Below are positions 1-5,018 of a stretch of 5,018 nucleotides of DNA, in pieces. Every line of letters begins with the position of its first letter. The first letter of the stretch is position 1. The stretch spans positions 22,209-27,226 of the forward strand of contig DIHJ01000056.1 of NCBI GenBank assembly GCA_002420105.1, read 5' to 3'. A program made the position numbers and the translations under genes. Source of the DNA: Nitrospira sp. UBA5699. Its GTDB lineage: Bacteria > Nitrospirota > Nitrospiria > Nitrospirales > Nitrospiraceae. Under the pieces are notes generated by a model. That model worked only from the letters and a program-made list of their open reading frames with translations, had not been told where the DNA came from and ran no database searches.

Positions 1-861
1 TTCTGGCTCTCCAACGAATGGTTCTGTCCGGACGACGTGCCCGGCATCGCGATCCCGTTTTATCTCGCCCATCCCCGGCTCGCCAGGCTCGAACTGACCC
101 AGATGCTGGAAGTGGAAGGGGGCGATCCGGACTGGTGCATGCGCATCCTGCGGCATGAGGCGGGCCATGCCATCGAGAACGCCTTCCGGCTGCGGCGGCG
201 GCGGCAGCGGCGGGAACTCTTCGGCAAGAGCTCCGAGCCCTACCCCGACGACTATTCCCCCAAGCCCCACAGCAAAAGCTTCGTGCTGCATCTGGACTCC
301 TGGTACGCGCAGAGTCATCCCGACGAGGACTTCGCCGAAACCTTCGCCGTGTGGCTGACGCCGGACTCCCAATGGGAGACGCGCTATGCCGGATGGCCGG
401 CGCTGAAGAAGCTCCAATACGTCGACCGGCTCATGCAGAGCCTGGTCGGCCGGCCTCCCCTGAACCTGTCGACCGAAGAAGTCGATCCGCTCCGGCGCCT
501 GCGCACCACCCTGCGCCGGCATTACAAGCAGAAGCGGCGGCATTACGGCCTCGATCATCCGGATTTCAACGACCGCGACCTGCAGCGGTTCTTCTCCGAT
601 GCGCCGGAACACGCCGGCAACATGACGGCGGTCCGGTTTCTCACGAAGATCCGGAAGCCGGTGCGCCGCCTCGTCGCCGGCTGGACCGGCGTGTATCAAT
701 ACACGATCGACCAGGTCTTCGAAGACCTCCTCGCGCACTGCCGCCCGCTCAACCTGCGCCTGGCGGTGCCGGAAGAGCAGGCGAAGCACGAGTTCACGGT
801 CTTCCTGACGGTGCAGGCGATGAACTACGTCCACACCGGCGGCCGGCGGGTGGCGCTATGA
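1..861 (+). CDS. Putative zinc-binding metallopeptidase, 5' partial
   Basis: The reading frame is open from base 1, so the gene starts upstream of the window and at least 286 residues are present. The GTG at 37 is not a credible start, because the residues before it (FWLSNEWFCPDD) already match the family pattern and run into VPGIAIPFYLAHPRL. The zincin motif HEAGH lies at visible residues 52-56 (nt 154-168): the two His would bind zinc and the Glu is the catalytic base. A later EDFAETFA segment (about residues 109-116) probably gives the third, acidic ligand, as in gluzincins. The rest is Arg-rich and helical. No signal peptide is visible, but the N-terminus is missing. I recognise this as the putative zinc-binding metallopeptidase family (Peptidase_Mx-like), whose substrate I do not know. 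Its stop overlaps the ATP-grasp start (ATGA, 858-861), implying translational coupling. Family assignment is fairly sure; function is inferred. Confidence 0.88.
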   Translation, partial: FWLSNEWFCPDDVPGIAIPFYLAHPRLARLELTQMLEVEGGDPDWCMRILRHEAGHAIENAFRLRRRRQRRELFGKSSEPYPDDYSPKPHSKSFVLHLDSWYAQSHPDEDFAETFAVWLTPDSQWETRYAGWPALKKLQYVDRLMQSLVGRPPLNLSTEEVDPLRRLRTTLRRHYKQKRRHYGLDHPDFNDRDLQRFFSDAPEHAGNMTAVRFLTKIRKPVRRLVAGWTGVYQYTIDQVFEDLLAHCRPLNLRLAVPEEQAKHEFTVFLTVQAMNYVHTGGRRVAL

Positions 862-1880
862 AACCGCTCAGAGTCCTCGTGCTCATGCACAAGCATCTGG
901 TGCCGCCGCAGGATACCTCCGGCGTCGAGACCCAGAAGGCCGAATGGAAGACCGAGTTCGACGTCGTGACGACGCTCCGCAGCATCGGCCACGAGGTCGA
1001 GCCGCTGGGGGTGGAACAGGATCTCGCGGTCATCCGCAACACCATCGACGCCTGGAAACCCCACATCGTCTTCAACCTGCTCGAAGCGTTCCACAACGTC
1101 AGCCTCTTCGAGCCCAACGTGGTCAGCTATCTGGAATTGCTGCGCATTCCCTATACCGGCTGCAATTCCCGGGGCCTGCTGCTCGCCAAGGACAAGGGGC
1201 TCTCCAAGAAACTCATGGCCTACCATCGCGTCCCGATGCCGGAGTTCGCCGTCTTCCGGCGGGGACGGAAGGTTCTCGTGCCGAAGCGCCTCACCTACCC
1301 CCTGATCGTGAAATCGCTGACGGAGGAAGCCTCGCTCGGCATCTCGCAGGCCTCGGTCGTCGAGGACGAGCAGAAACTGATCGAGCGGGTTGGATTCATC
1401 CACGAGAGCGTCGGCACGGACGCGCTCGTCGAACACTTCATCGAAGGCCGGGAGCTCTACGTCGCGGTGATGGGCAATCAACGCCTGCGGGTCTTCCCCG
1501 TGTGGGAGATGCAATTCACCAATATGCCGGAGGACGTGCACCGGATCGCCACCGCCAGGGTGAAGTGGAGCGTGAAGTACCAGGAGAAGTACGGCATCCG
1601 GACGGCGGAGTTCACGGACGCGCCCGCCGGCACCGTCGAGCGCATCCAGCATCTCTGCAAGCGGGTCTACCGCGCGCTGGAACTGAGCGGCTACGCGCGG
1701 ATCGATCTCCGGCTGGACAAGGACGGCAAGATCTACGTGCTGGAGGCGAATCCGAATCCCCAGATCGCCCAGGACGAGGATTTCGCCGAGTCCGCCAAAC
1801 GGGCAGGCCTGCCGTACAAGCAGCTCCTCCAGCAGATCATCGCCCTGGGCCTCCAATGGCGGCCGGAACGCAACGGATGA
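858..1880 (+). CDS. ATP-grasp ligase, D-Ala-D-Ala ligase-like
   Basis: This 340-residue protein is a probable cytoplasmic ATP-dependent carboxylate-amine ligase. The ATG at 858 is chosen because it overlaps the preceding stop as ATGA and begins a typical first strand (MKPLRVLVLMH); the frame stays open further upstream but only as a shadow of the peptidase gene. Ligase features in order: an N-terminal Rossmann-like domain with VFNLLEAF (71-78); AKDKGLSKKLM (110-120), resembling the Ddl segment before the ATP-grasp fold; ATP-binding Lys152 in PLIVKSL; a loop EEASLGIS (156-163); VEHFIEGREL (191-200); and C-terminal metal ligands Asp283, Glu296 and Asn298 in RIDL and LEANPNP. True Ddl proteins have a GMTxxS-type end motif after the metal ligands; here it reads PNPQIAQDEDF, so D-Ala-D-Ala is probably not the product. 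Co-translation with a metallopeptidase suggests a peptide or amino-acid conjugate pathway. A weak GGTGG precedes the start. Confidence 0.9.
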   Translation: MKPLRVLVLMHKHLVPPQDTSGVETQKAEWKTEFDVVTTLRSIGHEVEPLGVEQDLAVIRNTIDAWKPHIVFNLLEAFHNVSLFEPNVVSYLELLRIPYTGCNSRGLLLAKDKGLSKKLMAYHRVPMPEFAVFRRGRKVLVPKRLTYPLIVKSLTEEASLGISQASVVEDEQKLIERVGFIHESVGTDALVEHFIEGRELYVAVMGNQRLRVFPVWEMQFTNMPEDVHRIATARVKWSVKYQEKYGIRTAEFTDAPAGTVERIQHLCKRVYRALELSGYARIDLRLDKDGKIYVLEANPNPQIAQDEDFAESAKRAGLPYKQLLQQIIALGLQWRPERNG

Positions 1881-1931
1881 GCGCCCAGGACGGCTGATCC
1901 GTACCGCCGGTTCCCGCCCGGCAGATCCGCC
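1881..1931. other. Convergent intergenic gap with small GC hairpin
   Basis: The ATP-grasp gene and osmC end facing each other across 51 nt. The gap holds a 5-bp inverted repeat, GCCGG at 1906-1910 and CCGGC at 1918-1922, with a 7-nt loop. No T-run follows on either strand, so it is at most a poor bidirectional terminator. The hexamer GATCCG also occurs twice (1896-1901 and 1924-1929). Nothing else is apparent. Confidence 0.25.
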
Positions 1932-2357
1932 CTATCCTTCCAGCCTGGCCTGCATCGTGATCGTCGTGTTGAGCAGGCGCGAGATCGGACAGCCGGCTTT
2001 CGCCGCCTGCGTCGCCTTCTCCCAGGCGGCCTGATCCGCCTTGGGCACTTTGCCCGTGACGTCCAGCAGGATCCCCGTCACGGTCCATCCCGCTTCCAAT
2101 TTCTCAAACGTGACCGTCGCCGTCGTCGCCAGCTTCTCCGGAACCAGGCCCGCGTTGCCCAACTGCGCGGAGAGCGCCATCGTGAAACAGCCGGCATGGG
2201 CGGCGGCGATCAACTCCTCCGGGTTGGTCCCCTTCCCGCTCTCGAACCTCGTCGAAAACGAATACTGCGTCTGCGACAGGACGCCGCTGTCGGTGGACAC
2301 GGTGCCCTTGCCCGTCTTCAAGTCCCCCTGCCAGATCGCCGAGCCTTTGCGTTGCAT
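1932..2357 (-). CDS. osmC: OsmC-family peroxiredoxin
   Basis: This 141-residue protein is a thiol-dependent peroxide reductase of the OsmC/Ohr superfamily, expected to be cytoplasmic and to reduce organic hydroperoxides and hydrogen peroxide. The start at 2357 is fixed by a strong GGGAGG 4 nt upstream (2362-2367) and by the family opening MQRKGSAIWQGDLKTGKG; the frame continues to 2465 but that part has no homology-like character. The two redox cysteines are Cys57 in AAHAGCFTMAL and Cys123 in KAGCPISRLL. Arg37 in YSFSTRFE and Glu48 in NPEEL are the usual activating residues. Length, Cys spacing and the NPEELIAAAHAGCF block favour the OsmC subgroup over Ohr. It ends 51 nt from the ATP-grasp gene in convergent orientation. 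It appears to be monocistronic, with its own promoter and an inverted repeat in its leader. Confidence 0.93.
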   Translation of the reverse strand: MQRKGSAIWQGDLKTGKGTVSTDSGVLSQTQYSFSTRFESGKGTNPEELIAAAHAGCFTMALSAQLGNAGLVPEKLATTATVTFEKLEAGWTVTGILLDVTGKVPKADQAAWEKATQAAKAGCPISRLLNTTITMQARLEG

Positions 2358-2399
2358 GGTGCCTCCCTGTGGTGAGCGGAATGAATGAAGGTTGCCGGA

Positions 2400-2429
2400 G
2401 CCATGCCCCTGATCACGAGCAGGCATGGC
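2400..2429 (-). promoter_or_regulatory. Perfect 8-bp inverted repeat at osmC transcript start
   Basis: GCCATGCC at 2400-2407 and GGCATGGC at 2422-2429 are exact reverse complements separated by 14 nt. The half-site centres are 22 bp apart, about two helical turns, which suits a dimeric regulator. The repeat begins next to the predicted transcript start (about 2430), so it could be a repressor operator or, in RNA, a 5' hairpin ending 42 nt before the osmC start. The role is inferred; the repeat itself is directly seen. Confidence 0.5.
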
Positions 2430-2436
2430 AGAGAGG

Positions 2437-2465
2437 AGGCTACTTCGGAGAGCGGACCCTGTCAA
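2437..2465 (-). promoter_or_regulatory. Predicted sigma70-type promoter of osmC
   Basis: On the minus strand a perfect TTGACA (2460-2465) is followed after 17 nt by TAGCCT (2437-2442), which keeps the first T, the A and the last T of the consensus. Transcription would start near 2430, leaving a leader of about 73 nt. It lies between the stop of the upstream lipoprotein gene (2505) and osmC, where a promoter is expected. Confidence 0.55.
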
Positions 2466-2504
2466 CGGAGCAAGGGACCGGGGGACGGTAGTTCAGCCCG
2501 GCTG

Positions 2505-3161
2505 CTATTGCGGCAGCGTATAGTTCCGCCCGAGCACGGACGTCCTCATCAATCGAAACTGCATGTTCTCCACATCCAGAAACGGATATTGCTTCTTGAT
2601 CACCTGCCTGTAGTTGTCGAACCCCGCACGCCCCTCCGGATAGTAGCGCCAGATCGTCGGCGCCTTATAGCAGTCCAATCCGAAATGCCCGATGTACACC
2701 AGTTCTCCCGCCTTCACATCGAACGTCCCGCCGATCGGCTTACCTCCTTCGAAGAGTCTCGCACGACCGACACGCACGACCTTCACATCGGTCGCCGAGG
2801 TTGCCACCCTGATCGCGAACGTCGCCAGGCCATACTCGCCGGGATCCAAGGCCAGCACGTAATTGGTGGCCGGCCGTTCTCCATAGTAGGCGGACTCTTC
2901 AACGACCACATCGGCCGCGGCATCGTCCGCCGTGATCCGACTCGGCAACCGGTCGAACCCGAAGGATCGCAACTGTCCATTCTCGAATTGCGCGCACTTC
3001 CACGTACGGCCCCACAAAGCCGAGACGACAACCAGTCCTTTGGTCTTATCTTTCCCGTACGATTCTGCGGTTATCTCCTGCCTGGGCCTTGAAGTGCCGG
3101 ACGACGCACAACCGGAAAGAAGAACGACCAGCGCCGCAAGCAGCACGCAACCTCTAAACAT
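2505..3161 (-). CDS. Hypothetical lipoprotein
   Basis: I do not recognise this 218-residue protein as a named family. It begins with a clear lipoprotein signal: MFRG, a hydrophobic stretch, then the lipobox L15-S16-G17-C18, so the mature protein would start at lipidated Cys18. The next residues are Ala and Ser, not Asp, which favours outer-membrane sorting in a diderm. The ATG at 3161 is chosen because it puts the signal peptide at the N-terminus and has GGGAG 9 nt upstream (3171-3175); the frame extends 17 codons further but would bury the signal. The mature part looks beta-rich, with LALDPGEYGLATF (103-115) and GTFDVKAGELVYIGHF (145-160). This PGEY...AGExxYIG pattern recalls DUF2846-like lipoproteins, though I cannot assert membership. 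It carries two further Cys (57, 164) and a basic, Tyr-rich C-terminus. It has its own promoter and is probably monocistronic. Confidence 0.82.
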   Translation of the reverse strand: MFRGCVLLAALVVLLSGCASSGTSRPRQEITAESYGKDKTKGLVVVSALWGRTWKCAQFENGQLRSFGFDRLPSRITADDAAADVVVEESAYYGERPATNYVLALDPGEYGLATFAIRVATSATDVKVVRVGRARLFEGGKPIGGTFDVKAGELVYIGHFGLDCYKAPTIWRYYPEGRAGFDNYRQVIKKQYPFLDVENMQFRLMRTSVLGRNYTLPQ

Positions 3162-3220
3162 CGAGTTCGGCTCCCATCTCTCCTGCAGGCTGTTCAGCCG
3201 GCCCGGCCGCACATGTCTGG

Positions 3221-3249
3221 ACCCTACGCTCCGAACGAGCGGACGTCAA
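3221..3249 (-). promoter_or_regulatory. Predicted promoter of the hypothetical lipoprotein gene
   Basis: TTGACG (3244-3249) and TAGGGT (3221-3226) are separated by 17 nt on the minus strand. The predicted start is near 3214, giving a leader of about 53 nt that carries the GGGAG ribosome-binding site. A GC palindrome (GCCGG C CCGGC, 3197-3207) lies in this leader. The arrangement closely parallels the osmC promoter. Confidence 0.45.
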
Positions 3250-3327
3250 CCGGGCGCAACACAGCGGGGACATCGGACGAACAAGACGGAGGACTTGAAG
3301 GGTCGAGGGCCTAGGCAGATCGAACGG

Positions 3328-3356
3328 GGTTCCGAGGCTTCTTGATTTCGGAGACC
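3328..3356 (-). terminator. Weak hairpin downstream of the DUF3568 gene
   Basis: TCCGA (3331-3335) and TCGGA (3348-3352) form a 5-bp stem with a 12-nt loop. GGT (3328-3330) and ACC (3354-3356) extend it to 8 bp with one bulged G (3353). It lies about 50 nt beyond the DUF3568 stop in its direction of transcription. No T-run follows, so an intrinsic terminator is doubtful. Confidence 0.2.
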
Positions 3357-3402
3357 GCCGCGCAAGGAGGAGGCACAACCGCTTCCCGGCGCCATTCGCT
3401 TG

Positions 3403-3834
3403 TCACGACAGATGCCGCTTGATCGCCTCGTGAATCTTGCGCGCGCGCAGCTCGTTTCCTGTGACGCTGACCCGGATCGTCAGCGCGGTTCGGGACTCCG
3501 GGAGCGACGCCAGGTCGATCCACACATACTCCCCGTCGGCAAACTCCGACTCCACATGCGCGGAGAGTTTGTCGCCTTTATCTTCCAGGATCTTCAGTTC
3601 CAGCTCACCCAAGGCGGCGAAGGTCGCCTTGTGCACGACCGGCACCTCGTGATTCAACTCGTCCTTCAACTTACCCGTCACATACACCGCCCCGGCGGCC
3701 CCTCCGGCCGCCCCCACCGCCAGGGCGAGACAACCGGAAGACCCCAGCGCGAGCGCGACACAGAGCAGGACTCCCGGCAGCTTCGAGCACCACGTCCGAC
3801 CGGAAACGTTGGAACGCATGGGTGGCATCGTCAT
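3403..3834 (-). CDS. DUF3568 family lipoprotein
   Basis: This 143-residue envelope protein resembles DUF3568 lipoproteins, whose function is unknown to me. A basic N-region (Arg7, Arg13, Lys18) leads into LPGVLLCVALALGSSGC, giving lipid-anchor Cys35. The -3 residue is Ser, not Leu, so the lipobox is imperfect. A Gly/Ala-rich run GAAGGAAG (41-48) and VYVTGKLKDEL follow, the family's typical opening. The rest alternates helix and strand (ATFAALGELELKILEDKGDKL, then WIDLASLPESRTALTIRVSV), ending in a basic helix. Candidate starts are ATGs at 3834, 3828 and 3819; none has a Shine-Dalgarno, and an in-frame TAG at 3844-3846 rules out a longer protein. I choose 3834 because a promoter places the transcript start there. 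It follows yjbQ by 62 nt on the same strand but seems separately transcribed. Confidence 0.85.
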   Translation of the reverse strand: MTMPPMRSNVSGRTWCSKLPGVLLCVALALGSSGCLALAVGAAGGAAGAVYVTGKLKDELNHEVPVVHKATFAALGELELKILEDKGDKLSAHVESEFADGEYVWIDLASLPESRTALTIRVSVTGNELRARKIHEAIKRHLS

Positions 3835-3840
3835 AGGAAG

Positions 3841-3869
3841 ATTCTATTGAAGGACAGGCGCGAAGACAA
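3841..3869 (-). promoter_or_regulatory. Predicted promoter giving leaderless DUF3568 mRNA
   Basis: On the minus strand TTGTCT (3864-3869) is followed after 17 nt by TAGAAT (3841-3846), five of six matches to the -10 consensus. If the last base of the -10 box is -7, then +1 falls on 3834, the A of the first ATG. The absence of any purine-rich ribosome-binding site ahead of the three possible ATGs agrees with leaderless initiation. Confidence 0.5.
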
Positions 3870-3896
3870 CCGCGGCGTCAGGAGGCGGCTCGTCAA

Positions 3897-4301
3897 TCAG
3901 GACGGCAGCAGCGTCACGTGCACGGACCGTTCGCGCGGACCGTCGAGTTCGACCAGCATCACGGACTGCCAGGTACCGAGCACCAGCTTGCCGCCCGAAA
4001 CGGGCAGGCTGAGCGACGGACCGATGATCGACGACGCCATGTGCGACCAGGCATGGGAAGGATCGTGGGCATGGCGGAAGTGGATGCGCGGGATCATTTG
4101 TTCGACAACCTGGAGGAAGTCCTCCTCCGTCCCCTCCCCGATCTCCCCGGTCGTCAACGCCGCGGTCGTGTGGGTCACGAACAGCGAGCAGAGCCCCTCC
4201 GACATCTTCGCCTTCCGGATCAGCCCTGAGATCCGCTCGGTCAGGTCCACGACCTGCTTCCGGCCGCCGGTACTGATGCTGATGAGCAGCACTTCCCCCA
4301 T
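3897..4301 (-). CDS. yjbQ: YjbQ/UPF0047 family protein
   Basis: This 134-residue soluble protein belongs to the YjbQ (UPF0047) family, often annotated as secondary thiamine-phosphate synthase because the E. coli member has weak activity of that kind; the main physiological role remains uncertain. Family signatures are complete: FVTHTTAALTTGE (41-53) with His44, HDPSHAWSHMASSIIGPSL (79-97) with His79, His83 and His87, and GGKLVLGTWQSVMLVELDGP (103-122) followed by RERSVHV. The clustered His residues suggest a metal or phosphate site. The start at 4301 matches the usual family length and has GGAAG 5 nt upstream (4307-4311). The frame stays open to a GTG at 4442, but those 47 codons show no family features. 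It follows hicA by a 221-nt gap and precedes the DUF3568 gene by 62 nt. Confidence 0.93.
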   Translation of the reverse strand: MGEVLLISISTGGRKQVVDLTERISGLIRKAKMSEGLCSLFVTHTTAALTTGEIGEGTEEDFLQVVEQMIPRIHFRHAHDPSHAWSHMASSIIGPSLSLPVSGGKLVLGTWQSVMLVELDGPRERSVHVTLLPS

Positions 4302-4522
4302 GAGCGCTTCCGCTTTCTCGAAAAGAAGAACTAGTGAAAGGGCCCAGCCACTTTTATCCTGGCGCAACCGATGATATGAACCACCGCGCACGGAGGAGAC
4401 AATCAGAAATGGAGGATGTCCCGGTTTGTCGATCCAAGGCACCCTAACAAGTCAATGCGCATGCCTGACCCCGCTGATTTGAAGCGGGCGCGGCGAAAAC
4501 GGGCCCTCGCACGTTTCCTTTC
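4302..4522. other. Intergenic region between hicA and yjbQ
   Basis: These 221 nt hold no convincing gene. A 6-bp perfect stem, CCCGCT (4470-4475) with AGCGGG (4483-4488) and a 7-nt loop, lies about 35 nt past the hicA stop; with no T-run it is only a weak terminator candidate for hicBA. For yjbQ, a minus-strand TATCAT (4371-4376) could be a -10 box with predicted start near 4364, but no good -35 stands at 16-18 nt. On the plus strand a 12-codon ORF starts at 4410 behind a GGAGGAG; I would not call it a gene. Confidence 0.3.
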
Positions 4523-4735
4523 TCAGAGATCCTCAGGGGTAAGGCCGGTCACCTTCGCCAGACGGGCAAGCATCTTTGGGCCGATCTCGTCGCGATCGTG
4601 AAATGCGAACACCACATCGGGCCAACCGGTCCGTGCAAGCACCCGATGAGACCCTGTGGTTCGTTTGACAATCCAGCCGATACGAAGGAGCGCGGAAAGA
4701 ACGCGGGAGGCCTGCGTCGAAGACCAGCGGCTCAT
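4523..4735 (-). CDS. hicA: HicA-family toxin
   Basis: This 70-residue protein fits the HicA mRNA-interferase family, small double-stranded-RNA-binding-like proteins that cut mRNA and are neutralised by HicB. The diagnostic block is GWIVKRTTGSHRVLARTG (20-37), in which His30 of GSH is the catalytic residue. VVFAFHDRDEIGPKMLARLAKVTGL (41-65) then matches the second strand with its conserved His46 and the C-terminal helix in which related proteins have GTL or GTR. The start at 4735 overlaps the antitoxin stop by 4 nt. No clear ribosome-binding site precedes it, so translation probably depends on coupling to the antitoxin. Gene order is antitoxin first, the reverse of E. coli hicAB. It appears intact. 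Confidence 0.88.
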   Translation of the reverse strand: MSRWSSTQASRVLSALLRIGWIVKRTTGSHRVLARTGWPDVVFAFHDRDEIGPKMLARLAKVTGLTPEDL

Positions 4736-4953
4736 GCCGCAATAAACGAGACGTTCAAAAACTCGTCGGGGAGGGTTTCTCCATGTTCAAGGCGATCCGC
4801 CATGGCTCGAAGCGCCAGCGCTTGCACCGCCGCCAGCGCCTCCGCCCGAGTGGGACCATAGGCCATCACCCCGGGTAGTGTCGGCACTTCGCCGAGCCAG
4901 CGCCCATCGTCTTCTTGTTCCAACTCAATCGTGAACTGACTGGGATTCGCCAT
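4732..4953 (-). CDS. hicB: HicB-like antitoxin
   Basis: This 73-residue protein matches the short HicB-like class with a partial RNase H fold. It opens with FTIELEQEDDGRWLGEVPTLPGVMAYGPTRAEAL, the usual two-strand unit with the LPG turn, then a helix (EALAAVQALALRAMADRLEHGE), and ends in a short strand, NVSFIA. There is no C-terminal helix-turn-helix or ribbon-helix-helix domain, unlike longer HicB proteins, so it may neutralise HicA without directly repressing its own operon. The ATG at 4953 has AAGGAAG just upstream (4957-4963). It forms a two-gene operon with the toxin through a 4-nt overlap. Confidence 0.88.
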   Translation of the reverse strand: MANPSQFTIELEQEDDGRWLGEVPTLPGVMAYGPTRAEALAAVQALALRAMADRLEHGETLPDEFLNVSFIAA

Positions 4954-4971
4954 AGGCTTCCTTGAGGCATT

Positions 4972-5000
4972 AGGCTAAGCCCGGCGCGGCCAAAATGCAA
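4972..5000 (-). promoter_or_regulatory. Possible hicBA promoter
   Basis: On the minus strand TTGCAT (4995-5000) and TAGCCT (4972-4977) are separated by 17 nt. The -10 hexamer is identical to that proposed for osmC, but the -35 is poor. The predicted start near 4965 leaves only about a dozen leader bases, just enough for the AAGGAAG site. A promoter beyond the window cannot be excluded. Confidence 0.3.
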
Positions 5001-5018
5001 GAGACGGTTGGTTCAATC

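Noticed and set aside
825..1856. 343-codon minus-strand ORF antisense to the ATP-grasp gene
   Set aside because: It is a GC-rich shadow of a clearly coding frame; the peptide has no recognisable domain and the ATP-grasp motifs fix the true strand.
944..1897. 317-codon plus-strand ORF in another frame of the ATP-grasp gene
   Set aside because: Arg/Gly/Pro-rich low-complexity translation typical of an off-frame shadow.
2358..2465. 36-codon N-terminal extension of OsmC
   Set aside because: It would cover the promoter and inverted repeat; the ATG at 2357 has a strong GGGAGG and the family N-terminus.
3400..4374. 324-codon plus-strand ORF spanning the DUF3568 and yjbQ genes
   Set aside because: It lies antisense to two recognised families and its translation shows no domain.
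4302..4442. 47-codon N-terminal extension of YjbQ from a GTG at 4442
   Set aside because: There is no ribosome-binding site, no family similarity, and the start at 4301 gives the normal family length.
4437..4522. Possible integron attC end (CCCTAACAAG... read as GTTAGGG on the minus strand) next to a toxin-antitoxin pair
   Set aside because: The 7-bp core does not fit exactly, and no partner core or matching inner arms occur within the expected distance, so it is probably chance.

Overview
The window looks like a chromosomal stretch from a GC-rich (roughly 60% or more, judged by eye) environmental bacterium. Gene content and protein style fit a Nitrospira-like member of the Nitrospirota: a zinc metallopeptidase next to an ATP-grasp ligase, small lipoproteins including a DUF3568 type, OsmC, YjbQ, and a compact HicBA pair. 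This taxonomic reading is an inference from memory of family distributions; no marker gene proves it.

Layout. Positions 1-1880 (+ strand) hold a two-gene unit whose 5' end lies outside the window: a putative zinc-binding metallopeptidase (5' partial) overlapping by an ATGA junction with a D-Ala-D-Ala-ligase-like ATP-grasp protein. All other genes are on the - strand and converge on this unit. Reading in their direction of transcription (right to left), they are a HicB-like antitoxin and HicA-like toxin overlapping by 4 nt (4953-4523), a YjbQ/UPF0047 protein (4301-3897), a DUF3568 lipoprotein (3834-3403), an unrecognised lipoprotein (3161-2505) and an OsmC-family peroxide reductase (2357-1932).

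How the genes work together. The peptidase and ATP-grasp enzyme are almost certainly co-translated and are the best candidate for an uncharacterised pathway, with one enzyme forming and the other cutting amide bonds. The minus-strand genes other than hicBA look like single transcription units: gaps are 62-241 nt, and hexamer pairs with 17-nt spacing can be read upstream of osmC, the unknown lipoprotein and the DUF3568 gene, and more weakly upstream of hicB. The DUF3568 promoter places the predicted transcript start on the A of the first ATG, suggesting a leaderless mRNA. The osmC promoter is followed by a perfect 8-bp inverted repeat covering the predicted transcript start, a plausible operator or 5' hairpin.

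No rRNA, tRNA, CRISPR array, insertion sequence or integrase was seen. No stretch longer than 300 nt lacks a gene; the largest gaps are 3162-3402 and 4302-4522.
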